Shown: one piece after another, positions 18,494 through 26,737 of the stretch
How positions within the stretch are numbered: the first letter of the stretch is position 1
How the letters are laid out: each line of letters begins with the position of its first letter
NCBI GenBank assembly: GCA_951812305.1
Contig: CATOSB010000010.1
Coordinates: forward strand, 39,787 to 103,786
Direction of reading: 5' to 3'
DNA length: 64,000 nt
From: an uncultured Paracoccaceae bacterium
GTDB taxonomy: Bacteria; Pseudomonadota; Alphaproteobacteria; Rhodobacterales; Rhodobacteraceae
The notes under the pieces: generated by a model
The model's database searches: none
The model's input: only the letters and a program-made list of their open reading frames with translations
Told to the model about the DNA's origin: nothing
Program-made: the position numbers and the translations under genes

Positions 18494-19056
18494 GCGGCTT
18501 CTCGAAAAGCCAGCAACCGGTCGCGGTAGTGCTCATACTGCTGGCGGCGGGCCTTGATCTCCGCGGGCAGCCCGCTCCCGAGGTCGTTCACCAGAGCATC
18601 GAATTTATCCAGAATGGCGACGATGCGTTCTTGTTCGTCAAGCGGAGGAATGGGAATGCGATATTTCAAAATCGCTTCTTTGCTGCCTCGCGGCATCTTC
18701 GCGCCTCTGGCGTTCTGCATGTTGTAGGCAAAGAAAACATCGGAAGCCAGCAGTTGATACAAAAACTCAGGCACCAACTCAGTGAGATACGCATCTGCAA
18801 TCCGAATGGCCAGTACGTCACCGCTACACCCACCGATATTACTCGCGAGCCATATTTTTTTTAGATATGGCCGAATATTCCCAAGAAGTATGTCGCCGAC
18901 CTCATACGCTGTTAGTCGCACCGTGTTGGGTGCATGGCTTGCATCTGTTTTTCCAGCGGTATCCGGAAGCAAATTGTCGACGCCGACGAAGTTGGTTTCA
19001 TCCAGCTCATTGGCATCAATGCGCGTATCTGAAAAAGTTGCAATCTCACCCAACAT
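18490..19056 (-). CDS. hsdS: HsdS 3' half: second target-recognition domain
   Basis: The second half of a type I specificity subunit, 188 aa as an independent frame. A TRD (MLGEIATFSDTRIDANE...ILLGNIRPYLKKIW...YNMQNARGAKMPRGSKEAILKYRIPIPPLDEQERIV) is followed by the conserved helical spacer ILDKFDALVNDLGSGLPAEIKARRQQYEHYRDRLLAF. Its frame is open upstream through the 8-bp repeat array, so loss of one repeat unit or gain of two would join it to the first half. Separately translated, it would need to start at the ATG at 19056, with only weak ribosome-site sequence. Half-HsdS proteins can pair to give palindromic specificity in other type I systems. Confidence 0.85.
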   Translation of the reverse strand: MLGEIATFSDTRIDANELDETNFVGVDNLLPDTAGKTDASHAPNTVRLTAYEVGDILLGNIRPYLKKIWLASNIGGCSGDVLAIRIADAYLTELVPEFLYQLLASDVFFAYNMQNARGAKMPRGSKEAILKYRIPIPPLDEQERIVAILDKFDALVNDLGSGLPAEIKARRQQYEHYRDRLLAFREAA

Positions 19057-19064
19057 CGTCCACC

Positions 19065-19787
19065 TTATCCTTGCTTCCTTGCTTCCTTGCTTCCTTGCTT
19101 CCTTGCTTCCTTGCTTCCTTGCTCATCGAAGGTGAGCAGCGCGTCGCGGTAGTACTGGTACTGCCGCCGACGCGCCTCAAGCTCCGCCTCAAGCTCCGCC
19201 TCAAGCTCCGCCTCAAGCTCCGCCTCAAGCTCCGCCTCAAGCTCCGCCTCAAGCTCCGTAAAGGTATCCAACACCTTTACAATCTCGCGCTGTACTTCCA
19301 AGGGTGGGACGGGGATGCGGAATTTCTTCACGAGATTGTCGGGAATGGCGCGGTAGCTGGCCCCACGTTCATTGGCTTCTACATATTCATAGAACCGTGC
19401 CGTCCCGAGCATATGAAAGAGGAAGTTTGTAAGAACAATCTTGCTGTTTGGGCGAAGAAGGCAAAAGCCTGTGCTGCAAATCTGCCCGTCGTATTCGCTT
19501 GGAATAACTGTATAACGCTTGAGCATGGGGCGCGTTGTCCCAAAAATCACATCACCTTCACGAACTATCTGTTGTGCGCGGCTGGGCGCATTCTCCGCTT
19601 TGATAGTCGATGTTTCAATGATAGCGTGGGTGATCCGGTCAACGGATGTCAGGTCTATATACTGAAACTCGCTATCAGTATCTTCATTCCACCGGATGTT
19701 CTCCGTCTTCCTCGCAAAATCACCTATCGCTTTGTACTCCACCCCCTCCGGGCAATGCTTGGCGATCAACTCATCAATCCGGTTCAT
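19065..19787 (-). CDS. hsdS: HsdS 5' half: first target-recognition domain, ends in repeat array
   Basis: The 240-residue first half of the specificity subunit. The ATG overlaps the TGA of hsdM. TRD1 runs to FRIPVPPLEVQREIV, then the central conserved helix is built of seven ELEA units, then RRRQYQYYRDALLTFDEQ. Translation then runs through the 8-bp repeats as GSKEARKQ units and hits TAA at 19065-19067. A normal HsdS is about 400 residues with two TRDs; the other TRD is the next gene in a different frame. The ELEA array corresponds in place to the TAEL repeats of EcoR124, where repeat number sets the spacer length of the recognition site. Confidence 0.88.
   Translation of the reverse strand: MNRIDELIAKHCPEGVEYKAIGDFARKTENIRWNEDTDSEFQYIDLTSVDRITHAIIETSTIKAENAPSRAQQIVREGDVIFGTTRPMLKRYTVIPSEYDGQICSTGFCLLRPNSKIVLTNFLFHMLGTARFYEYVEANERGASYRAIPDNLVKKFRIPVPPLEVQREIVKVLDTFTELEAELEAELEAELEAELEAELEAELEARRRQYQYYRDALLTFDEQGSKEARKQGSKEARKQG
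19068..19123. repeat. Seven perfect 8-bp tandem repeats (TCCTTGCT) between the HsdS halves
   Basis: The unit TCCTTGCT is repeated exactly seven times (56 bp). It is coding on the minus strand at the 3' end of the first HsdS half. Because 8 is not a multiple of 3, slipped-strand changes move the downstream reading frame. By hand frame analysis, losing one unit or gaining two puts the first half in frame with the second. Confidence 0.9.
19176..19259. repeat. Seven 12-bp tandem repeats (CTCAAGCTCCGC) encoding ELEA units in HsdS
   Basis: There are seven consecutive 12-bp units; the last differs at one base. Being a multiple of three, copy-number change preserves frame and lengthens or shortens the central helix of HsdS by four residues per unit. 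In EcoR124 and related enzymes such changes alter the number of unspecified bases between the two half-sites. Confidence 0.9.
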
Positions 19788-21361
19788 GCCCGTTTTCCCT
19801 CCAGGTCTACGACGATGGCGTCGATGGCCGTGCGCAATTCCGCCTGGCGCGCTACGATACGGGCAATGTCAGCGTTGAGTTCTGTGATATTGATCTCTTC
19901 GCGCTCGTCTTTTTGTTCCACATAGGAGGAGACGGAGATGTTGTAACCGTTTTCGGCAATTTCGCCGTTGTCCACCAGCCGCGCAAAGTGCTCCATGGCC
20001 TCCCGATCGGTATAGGCATCCAGAATCTTTTTCTGGTGATACGGGGTCAGCTTGTTCTTGTTGCCGTTGCGGGTGAATTCGCTCGATGCATCGATGAACA
20101 GGGTGGCGTTGTCGAACTTGGATTTTTTCAGCACGATGATACAGGTGGCAATGGTGGTGCCGAAGAACAGGTCGGGCGGCAGCCGGATCACCGCATCAAC
20201 GTAATTGTTGTCGATCAGATACTGGCGGATTTTCTGCTCTGTGCCACCGCGATAAAGCACGCCTGGAAACTCAACAATCGCCGCTGTACCGTTCACCGCC
20301 AGCCAGGAGAGGACGTGCATGGTGAAGGCGAGGTCGGCCTTGCTCTTGGGGGCCAGCACACCCGCCGGGGCGTAACGCGGGTCGTTGATGAGCAATGGGT
20401 TATCCTTGCCCTCCCATTTGAGCGAATACGGCGGATTGGAGACGATGGCCTCAAAAGGCTCGTCATCCCAATGGGCGGGGTCGATCAGCGTGTCGCCATG
20501 GGCAACGTCGAACTTTTCGTAATTGACGTCGTGCAGGAACATATTGATGCGGCACAGGTTGAAGGTGGTCAGGTTGGCTTCCTGACCGAAGAAGCCCTGG
20601 CGCACTTTGTTATGGCCCAGCACCTTGGCGAATTTCAGCAGCAGCGAGCCCGATCCGCAGGCGGGGTCGTACACCTTGTTGACCTCGGTCTTTCCCACCA
20701 CGGTGATGTGGGCCAGCAGCTCGGAAACCTCCTGCGGGGTGTAGAATTCGCCCCCGGATTTGCCAGCGGTGGAGGCATACATCTGCATCAGGTATTCGTA
20801 GGCGTCGCCGAACAGGTCTATGGTGTTGTCCGAGAAACCGCCCGAGCCGTTGGAGAGTGGCAGGTCGCCGATGGCGTCGAGCAGTTTCACCAGCTTTTCA
20901 TTGCGCTTGGCAACCGTTGAGCCGAGCTTGCTTGAATTGACGTCGAGGTCGTCGAACAGGCCCTTGATGTCGTTTTCGCTGTCGGCGCCAACGGCGGAGC
21001 CCTCAATATCGGTAAAGATGCGGCTCAAGGTTTCGTTGAGGTTGGCATCGTGCCGGGCCCGCCGGCGCACATTGGCGAACAGGTGCGAGGGCAGGATGTA
21101 GAATCCCTTTTCCTTCACCGTCTCGGCGCGGCCGAATTCGGCATCTGCATCACTCAGCGTGGTGTAATCGAAGTCCGGAATGCCTGCCTTGCGTTCCTGC
21201 ACGTTGAGATAGGCAGTCAGATTCTCCGAGATGAAGCGGTAGAACAGCATGCCGAGCACGTAGGTTTTGAAGTCCCAGCCGTCGACGCTGCCGCGCAGGT
21301 CGTTGGCGATGCGCCAGATGGTCTTGTGCAGTTCTGCGCGTTCGGCTTCTTTATTGCTCAC
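19784..21361 (-). CDS. hsdM: Type I DNA methyltransferase subunit (HsdM)
   Basis: A 525-residue N6-adenine methyltransferase subunit that, with HsdS, modifies the recognition site and forms the core of the restriction complex. Visible motifs: the N-terminal HsdM helical domain (LHKTIWRIANDLRGSVDGWDFK...LGMLFYRFISENL), FYTPQEVSELLAHI, SAM motif VYDPACGSGSLLLKF (motif I) and catalytic NPPYSLKW (motif IV). The start is GTG at 21361, overlapping the stop of a truncated helix-turn-helix gene. It heads the operon hsdM-hsdS5'-hsdS3'-zeta-antitoxin-hsdR. The family match and length are typical. Confidence 0.95.
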   Translation of the reverse strand: MSNKEAERAELHKTIWRIANDLRGSVDGWDFKTYVLGMLFYRFISENLTAYLNVQERKAGIPDFDYTTLSDADAEFGRAETVKEKGFYILPSHLFANVRRRARHDANLNETLSRIFTDIEGSAVGADSENDIKGLFDDLDVNSSKLGSTVAKRNEKLVKLLDAIGDLPLSNGSGGFSDNTIDLFGDAYEYLMQMYASTAGKSGGEFYTPQEVSELLAHITVVGKTEVNKVYDPACGSGSLLLKFAKVLGHNKVRQGFFGQEANLTTFNLCRINMFLHDVNYEKFDVAHGDTLIDPAHWDDEPFEAIVSNPPYSLKWEGKDNPLLINDPRYAPAGVLAPKSKADLAFTMHVLSWLAVNGTAAIVEFPGVLYRGGTEQKIRQYLIDNNYVDAVIRLPPDLFFGTTIATCIIVLKKSKFDNATLFIDASSEFTRNGNKNKLTPYHQKKILDAYTDREAMEHFARLVDNGEIAENGYNISVSSYVEQKDEREEINITELNADIARIVARQAELRTAIDAIVVDLEGKRA

Positions 21362-21489
21362 GTTTCAGGCTTCCCGTCTTCGTCTTGTTTCGTCTGGCCT
21401 TTGGTGAGCCTTTCAATCTCGTCTTTGCGAAAGCGCCATGCGCCTCCAACCTTGAAGCCAGGAAGTCTGTCCTCAGAGTCTGAGCATAA
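21358..21489 (-). pseudogene. Remnant of a helix-turn-helix (MerR/excisionase-type) gene
   Basis: A 43-codon open stretch, bounded upstream by TAA, ends as DRLPGFKVGGAWRFRKDEIERL plus a polar tail. This is the C-terminal half of the small HTH_17 DNA-binding proteins that often precede type I RM genes. The N-terminal half and start codon are gone. Its TGA overlaps the hsdM GTG, so it was once coupled to hsdM. The break lies about 60 bp from an IS5-type transposase fragment, which is the likely cause. Confidence 0.6.
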
Positions 21490-21548
21490 TTAAGTTGAAT
21501 GATTTCAGCCAGTTGTGGTTCACCCGAGGTACAAACTTGGAGGAAATC

Positions 21549-21785
21549 ATGCCTTGGATCGAAATCACTCGCCCCGACTATGACCGACGTGGCCTGCGTT
21601 ATGCAAGTGACGCGACCGACACGGGGTGGGATCTGGTCTCCCCGCCTTTGGAACCGCGCTGCGCGGTTGGGCATCCTGGTGAGGTCGATATGCGCGGTAT
21701 TTGGGACGCAATCCAGTACATCGGCGTGGAGGGTTGCTCGCGCCAGCGTGGTACACGTGTCATGTTGCGAAGATCAAAACGCTGA
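21549..21785 (+). pseudogene. IS5-family transposase fragment
   Basis: From the ATG at 21549 the frame reads MPWIEITRPDY, GLRYASDATDTGWDLVSPPLEPR, EVDMRGIWDAIQYIG, then GC. This is the start of IS5-family (IS427/IS1031-type) first-frame transposases. The match fails after about 65 residues and the rest of the element is missing. The DDE catalytic domain is absent, so it is inactive. Confidence 0.75.
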
Positions 21786-21907
21786 AAAAGGATTTTGTGT
21801 CCCCTTCCCAAATTGACCCCGTATCGCCCGGCGGGCGTAAACATGACAGGGCAGAGAACACCACCGGCGGATGCGGGTCTCCTGTCGCGGGCCGGAGGCT
21901 GGCCGTC

Positions 21908-22594
21908 TCAGCGTTTCAGCACATCGGCGAGCAGGGCTTTTTTTCGCGCGGACTGGCGTTCGGTTTCCAGAAACCCGTCCAGTTCATCCCGGATGAGCGC
22001 GTCGAGACGGGGCAGGGCGGGGCGGCGGTCGAGAGCCCATGCACCGAGCATGATCTGTCGTCTTGTGCGGTCGCGCCGGGCCTGTTCCCGCGTAATCCCG
22101 GCGTCACCGGGCAGGGCGCTCCCCGATGCAAGCGTATCGAGAAAGCCTTCCATGAAGGCGCTGTTGCGAGCTGCCGTTGCCGCCGAGGGGTGACCGGCGA
22201 TATGGGCCTCGATATCAGACCTGAACCCATCGAAGAGATCGGGCTTGTGGCGGAACTGTGCCACGAGAAACCCGCCGAGGATGGCCTTGCGGCGGGCCTC
22301 CTCATTGCGGCCTGCCTTCTGCGCGCGTTTCCTGATCCCGGAGAGCCGGTCGGTGAGCCTGGCAAGGGATGAGAGCGGCGGGCTGTCGCGTCCGATGGTC
22401 TCCCGGAACATTTCCACGAGTTGGGGTGTTGTCAGCCGCCGCCGGAAATACCCTGCCTTCTGAGCCGCCACGAGCAGGCGCTGTTCCTCACGGTCCCGGA
22501 CGCGGGCGATCTCGGCCTCGATCCCGGCGATTTTTTTGTCATCCGTCTGCGTGGCGGTCTTGCGCTCAGAATCGGAGGGAACGTTTTGGGTCAT
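21908..22594 (-). CDS. Putative mobilization/transfer accessory protein
   Basis: The start ATG at 22594 is preceded by AAGGA at good spacing; an ATG 21 nt further up lacks one. The 228-residue product is soluble, highly charged and mostly helical. It has an N-terminal coiled coil (IAGIEAEIARVRDREEQRLLVAAQKAGYFRRRL) and a long Arg/Ala-rich helical body. It resembles mobilization-type proteins encoded beside TraG/TraF in alphaproteobacterial transfer operons, but no diagnostic motif is present. It is the last gene of the transfer operon; the ORF beyond is an IS remnant. Confidence 0.5.
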   Translation of the reverse strand: MTQNVPSDSERKTATQTDDKKIAGIEAEIARVRDREEQRLLVAAQKAGYFRRRLTTPQLVEMFRETIGRDSPPLSSLARLTDRLSGIRKRAQKAGRNEEARRKAILGGFLVAQFRHKPDLFDGFRSDIEAHIAGHPSAATAARNSAFMEGFLDTLASGSALPGDAGITREQARRDRTRRQIMLGAWALDRRPALPRLDALIRDELDGFLETERQSARKKALLADVLKR

Positions 22595-22820
22595 GACTGT
22601 CCTTTCGGTGTTCATGGGTGATGGCCATCAGCCCGGTGCCCGGGATGGTGCCGCGCGCGCCAAAGCTGTCTTCGAACAGAACTGTCGCCTTGCGGTCAAC
22701 ATGCTCGAATGGCGGAAAGCCTGGCAGCACGGTTTCGAAATAGTCTTCCAGAAGATAGCGCTCGACATCATCGGGCGGGCGGTTCGGATCCTCAAGGATC
22801 TCGTTTGGGCTTTCGGTCAT
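22566..22820 (-). CDS. Small acidic hypothetical protein of the transfer operon, 84 aa
   Basis: Start ATG at 22820 has AAGGA upstream and overlaps the stop of traF by ATGA. The N-terminal half is acidic (ESPNEILEDPNRPPDDVERYLLEDYFETVLPGFPPFEHVD) and the C-terminal half beta-like (KATVLFEDSFGARGTIPGTGLMAITHEH). No known motif was recognised. It overlaps the start of the following mobilization gene by 29 nt, as expected for tightly coupled operon genes. Confidence 0.6.
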   Translation of the reverse strand: MTESPNEILEDPNRPPDDVERYLLEDYFETVLPGFPPFEHVDRKATVLFEDSFGARGTIPGTGLMAITHEHRKDSHDPKRSLRF

Positions 22821-23272
22821 GGTCGTCCTTTCGATGGTTGTTGGCTGTCAGCCGATGCCCGTGATGCGGGCTCCGGATCGATGAGAAGCAGAGGCTTCCA
22901 CCAGCCTCTTGCGTCCTCGTGCCGGACCGGGCCGAGGACACGGCTGTCCAGCGCCCCGGGCGTATCGCCTTCCACGATGAGGGATCCATCGGGGCGGCGC
23001 TCTGCGATGCGCTTGAGAACGCGCAGGCCGTCCGGGGCGTCGGGTGAACAAAGACGGGGATACCAGGGCGCTTCCCGGTGGCGGCGCTCCAGACAGAAGG
23101 TGACATAGGCCGCGCGCTGCGGGTCGGCACGGAGATAGAGGCCGCGCGGGACCGAGGGTGTGGCGTTGCCCAGCACGAGGCCAGCGGCGCTGGCCGCCCA
23201 GACGAGCAGCAGCACCGCCATGACCGGTGCGCCGAAGAGAAGGGTTCGGGTGACGTCTCTTCTCAAGGTCAA
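22817..23272 (-). CDS. traF: TraF-type conjugal S26 peptidase
   Basis: A 151-residue S26-family serine peptidase; TraF proteins process (cyclise) the pilin of Trb/Ti-type transfer systems. The N-terminal membrane helix is at about residues 12-34 (LLFGAPVMAVLLLVWAASAAGLVLG). The catalytic serine is in NATPSVPRGLY and the general-base lysine in VLKRIAERRPDG, followed by VEGDTPGALDSRVLGPV typical of the family. The start overlaps the previous gene by ATGA. It is encoded with TraB and TraG homologues as on Agrobacterium plasmids. Confidence 0.85.
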   Translation of the reverse strand: MTLRRDVTRTLLFGAPVMAVLLLVWAASAAGLVLGNATPSVPRGLYLRADPQRAAYVTFCLERRHREAPWYPRLCSPDAPDGLRVLKRIAERRPDGSLIVEGDTPGALDSRVLGPVRHEDARGWWKPLLLIDPEPASRASADSQQPSKGRP

Positions 23273-23868
23273 TGACGTTCAGCCTTACCTTCAATCGGGG
23301 CCTGAACAGTCCCGGAGAGCCAGCGCGGCGCGCCGGGTGGGCGGTCCCGCAACACGGCGCGCAGGCGATGGTGACGCCAGCTGAGCGGGCTTTCGAGACG
23401 AGACCGCAGCTTCCAGGCATAGATCTCATGGCGGCAGACCGGGGAGGTGAGATACCAGTCGGCCAGATCGATGAGACGCATAAAGCACTTCCCGGTTTGA
23501 ACGAGCCTGCCCTGGCGCGTGTGGGGCCGGGGCAGGAGATCGGTGCTCCAGGGCCGCAGGTTCAGGGGGACGGGCATTGCGGACCCTGACGCCGCCCCGC
23601 GCCGCAGGAGGGGGCCACGCGCCGGCCCGAAGTCGAGGGTCTTGAATGGGATCCCCGGCAGTCCGTCCCAGACGCATCGGGCGTCGATGTTGTCCAGCGC
23701 AGGCTTCAACGCAGGCACCTCTTCTTCCTCAGCCGCTTGCGCCGCCGCGCCCGCCGCAGCCTGAAGCTCCGGGCCTTGCGGCGGGCCTGTTTCGGATCCC
23801 GGCCCGGGCGTTTTGGTGTCCGCGTCACGGCGCATCGGGGCTGGCCGGGACATCAGGCGTTTCAGCAT
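23269..23868 (-). CDS. Hypothetical transfer-operon protein, 199 aa
   Basis: It lies between traG and traF, overlapping the end of traG by 44 nt and the start of traF by ATGA. The N-terminal third is disordered (Pro/Glu/Ala-rich, ELQAAAGAAAQAAEEEE). The rest has aromatic and basic patches (WYLTSPVCRHEIYAWKLRSRLESPLSWRHHRLRAVLRDRPPG). No signal peptide or membrane segment was seen. I do not recognise the family. Confidence 0.55.
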   Translation of the reverse strand: MLKRLMSRPAPMRRDADTKTPGPGSETGPPQGPELQAAAGAAAQAAEEEEVPALKPALDNIDARCVWDGLPGIPFKTLDFGPARGPLLRRGAASGSAMPVPLNLRPWSTDLLPRPHTRQGRLVQTGKCFMRLIDLADWYLTSPVCRHEIYAWKLRSRLESPLSWRHHRLRAVLRDRPPGAPRWLSGTVQAPIEGKAERH

Positions 23869-26737
23869 TGCGGATTTCCTCCAGTTTTTCGAGCCGCTTG
23901 CGCACGGCGTGGGCGCTGCGCCCGATCTCCTTGCCGACCTCTGCGTGGGACTGGCCTTCTTTCAGCATCGCGAACATGCGCGCGTCATCCTCCTGCAACC
24001 ATCTGCTGCCGTGACGCGCCGTCTTCTCTTTTTTGCCCGTGTCCGGACCCGATGCAGCGTCCGGCCCGTCACGGCCCGGGCTTGCGCCTGTCTTCCCGGC
24101 TGATCCCTGTGGGTTCGTTTCGGGTTCTGCTGACCCTGTTCCGGGTGTCTCTGCGTCTCCGGGCGCGCCCGATGCCCCGTCGGTCCCGACCGCTTCCGAT
24201 GGCTCCTTCGGACCGGGATCAGCCGCAGCACCGGGGCAACCGGAGATATCCGGTTCGACCCGCGATGGATCGGGGGTCGGTGTCATCGAAGAGGGTGTTT
24301 CGCCGTCGTGTTCAGCATCGTCGGGCTGCGGCGGGACAGGGTTTTCCTGCACTGCGTCCAGTGATCCCAGAGCGGCCTCGGCCAACCAAGGTCCGCCGGC
24401 GCGCAGGCGGGCGATGAGCTGCGCTTCGGTCGCGGAGAGCGTGACATTCTCCCCAACGTCGGGGTCTTCCCCGGCTTCCTGTGCCTCAACCCCGGTGTGC
24501 AGGCTGGCCGGAGCATGTTGCGTGTCGCTGTCCCCTTCGGCCTGCGCGTCACCGGCATTCCGATCTCCGGGGCGCGGGCCGATGTCATAGTCGATATCCG
24601 GCTCGACCTCGGGGAAGCCGTCTTCGGGGCTGACGCTCTTCGCCGCCTCTTCCTGCGGTTCTTTCTTCGCGTTTGGCGGCTCCTGCGCCTCCGCGATCCG
24701 CTGCATGACCTGCGCGTGCCGTTTGGTTGCGGCCAGATGCTCTGCCACGTCTTCGGGGGATTTGACCCGGTCCTTCATGTCGGGCCGGGTGAACCAGATG
24801 GCTTTCGTGGCGAGGATCGGTTTGGACTTGCGGGTGAATATCAGCGCGCCATGCACGGGCAGCTGGCCCAGCGTTGCGGCCGACATGAGCGGCACCTCGC
24901 GGAGTTGTTCCTGCTCGCTGGTTCCGAGCGTGCCGGTCATGGGGGCGAGCGGCGCGGCCGAACTCGACGATCCCTGCGTCCGGGTGCGGATGGTGTGTTT
25001 ACCGAGCATGGTGACGATATCGCTGGCGGTGCGCGATGAGCCGACGGCACTGACCACCCTGGCCTCGCAGCTGTCGAACCAGGCGGAGGCCCCGGCATCG
25101 CCGCCCCAGGCCTCCACGAGCTGCCCGTAGTTCTGATAGATCAGCATGAGATGCATGCCGATGGAGCGCCCGGCATCGCGGACATTGGTCAGTATGTCCA
25201 TGCCACCGAGTACGCGGGCCTCGTCGATGAGAAAGAGGCGGCGGGCCTTGGGGCGGTCGGGCTGCTCGGTCAGACCGGCGATGACAAACATCGCGCCGAA
25301 CAAGAGGCGCGGGAAGGAGGAGAAGTCCCGTGCCGCGAGTTCGGGCAGGTTGATGAAGATGTCGGATTTGGGTCCGAGCGCGGCGATATGGTCGGCGGGG
25401 GATCTGTCGGATCGGGCGAAGGCCTGGATGTCGGGAAAGCGGACGAAGGCCAACTTGTTGGAGATGCCCTTGACCACGCCGGGGAATGTGCGGTCGTCGA
25501 GCGCGGCGATCCCGCTCATCTCGTCATTGATATAGGGCAGGGTGGGATATTTGGCCGCGATGCGCTGCGCCTGTTCTATCACCTCCTCCCGCTTGCGGTT
25601 GATGAATCTCGAAATCTCCCCCGCGACATTGTTGTTCTTTCTCTCGACGTAATAGGCCATGAGCGCGGCGAAGAGGCTGACGGACATATCGTGGAAATAT
25701 TCGCTGTTCTCGGAGGACCGCGCATGGGCGGGCATCAGCGTTTTGGCCATGGTGTAGTAGACCGAAGGGGTGTCGGGTGCGAGCGGCGCGATGGCCTTGA
25801 AGGGATCGAACCCGGTTTCGGCATCGATGACGATGGCCCGATACCCCATGGCTTCGCGTGCCTCGCGGGTGCGCGCGTAGAGGTCGCCTTTGGGATCTAC
25901 GACGACGAGCGGGCCGTCATAGGTGAGAATGTTGGGAATGACGATGCCGGCGGTCTTGTACCCGGCCGAGGGGGCCAGCACCAGGGCATGGCCGTTGCCC
26001 GCGCCCGGGTCGATGGTGACGAGATGGCCGGTCCCCTGCCGCCCCCAGCTGCGGGGCCGTCCCGGATCGAAGCCGGGAGTCTCTCCGATGGGATCGGAAT
26101 GTTCGCCGAGCACGATGCCGCCGGGATGGGTAAATCGCTGCCGGATCTCGCCGCGACTGGCCCATGTGGCCTGAGGCAGACCGTCTTTATGTCCGCTCCC
26201 CGCCGGGCCGTCGCGGGTGGCGTCGTCAATGGCCCTGATCAGCCCTTTCCAGAGCCGGTAGCCCACGCCTGCGGTGATGGTCGCCATGATCACAAACCCG
26301 GCGAAGGCAAAGAGGACCGCTGTTTCTGCTGTGGAATAGTTGAAGAGGATGGTCCGGAACCAGGGCCATGTATTGTCGAAGACCCATGTGGCCTGCCAGG
26401 CGCCGTCGATCTTCCAGGGCCGGGTGGCATAGAGCGCGATGCCGGGAAACCAGAGACACCACCAGAGCGGGGACCTGCGCCCGAGACCGAGGGCGATCCC
26501 GTGGCAGATCATGGCGGGCAGGAGCGCGGCGAGCAGGAGGCCGGGATCGTAGGACCAGGCGGGTGTGGTGGCGCGCATATAGAGCGCGACGTTGACGATA
26601 AACCCGAGCCATGTGGCAAGGAGCAGGGCGAGCGGCAGGAGGCCGACAGGCGAGACGAGCGTGTCCCGCGCACGGGTCAGTCCCCGCCGGATGGCGGCAG
26701 CTGTCCTTTGTCTGCGGGAGATGTTTCGGTCGGTCAT
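23825..26737 (-). CDS. traG: TraG/VirD4-family type IV coupling protein with long C-terminal extension
   Basis: This 970-residue ATPase links relaxosome to transfer channel at the inner membrane. N-terminal membrane helices (about residues 30-165) are followed by the nucleotide-binding motif LAPSAGYKTAGIVIPN (the -GYKT- form of Walker A seen in this clade), VVVDPKGDLYA (Walker B-like), and LFLIDEARVLGGMDIL. The TraG core ends near residue 690. About 280 further residues are disordered, rich in Pro/Glu/Gly/Asp, and finish with a helix-turn-helix-like segment (DDARMFAMLKEGQSHAEVGKEIGRSAHAVRKRLEKL). Usual TraG proteins are about 600-700 residues, so the tail is an addition. It is coupled to traB by ATGA. 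Confidence 0.9.
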   Translation of the reverse strand: MTDRNISRRQRTAAAIRRGLTRARDTLVSPVGLLPLALLLATWLGFIVNVALYMRATTPAWSYDPGLLLAALLPAMICHGIALGLGRRSPLWWCLWFPGIALYATRPWKIDGAWQATWVFDNTWPWFRTILFNYSTAETAVLFAFAGFVIMATITAGVGYRLWKGLIRAIDDATRDGPAGSGHKDGLPQATWASRGEIRQRFTHPGGIVLGEHSDPIGETPGFDPGRPRSWGRQGTGHLVTIDPGAGNGHALVLAPSAGYKTAGIVIPNILTYDGPLVVVDPKGDLYARTREAREAMGYRAIVIDAETGFDPFKAIAPLAPDTPSVYYTMAKTLMPAHARSSENSEYFHDMSVSLFAALMAYYVERKNNNVAGEISRFINRKREEVIEQAQRIAAKYPTLPYINDEMSGIAALDDRTFPGVVKGISNKLAFVRFPDIQAFARSDRSPADHIAALGPKSDIFINLPELAARDFSSFPRLLFGAMFVIAGLTEQPDRPKARRLFLIDEARVLGGMDILTNVRDAGRSIGMHLMLIYQNYGQLVEAWGGDAGASAWFDSCEARVVSAVGSSRTASDIVTMLGKHTIRTRTQGSSSSAAPLAPMTGTLGTSEQEQLREVPLMSAATLGQLPVHGALIFTRKSKPILATKAIWFTRPDMKDRVKSPEDVAEHLAATKRHAQVMQRIAEAQEPPNAKKEPQEEAAKSVSPEDGFPEVEPDIDYDIGPRPGDRNAGDAQAEGDSDTQHAPASLHTGVEAQEAGEDPDVGENVTLSATEAQLIARLRAGGPWLAEAALGSLDAVQENPVPPQPDDAEHDGETPSSMTPTPDPSRVEPDISGCPGAAADPGPKEPSEAVGTDGASGAPGDAETPGTGSAEPETNPQGSAGKTGASPGRDGPDAASGPDTGKKEKTARHGSRWLQEDDARMFAMLKEGQSHAEVGKEIGRSAHAVRKRLEKLEEIRNAETPDVPASPDAP

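Noticed and set aside
19068..19259. CRISPR-like array at the tandem repeats
   Set aside because: Units are contiguous 8- and 12-bp repeats without spacers, inside hsdS coding sequence.
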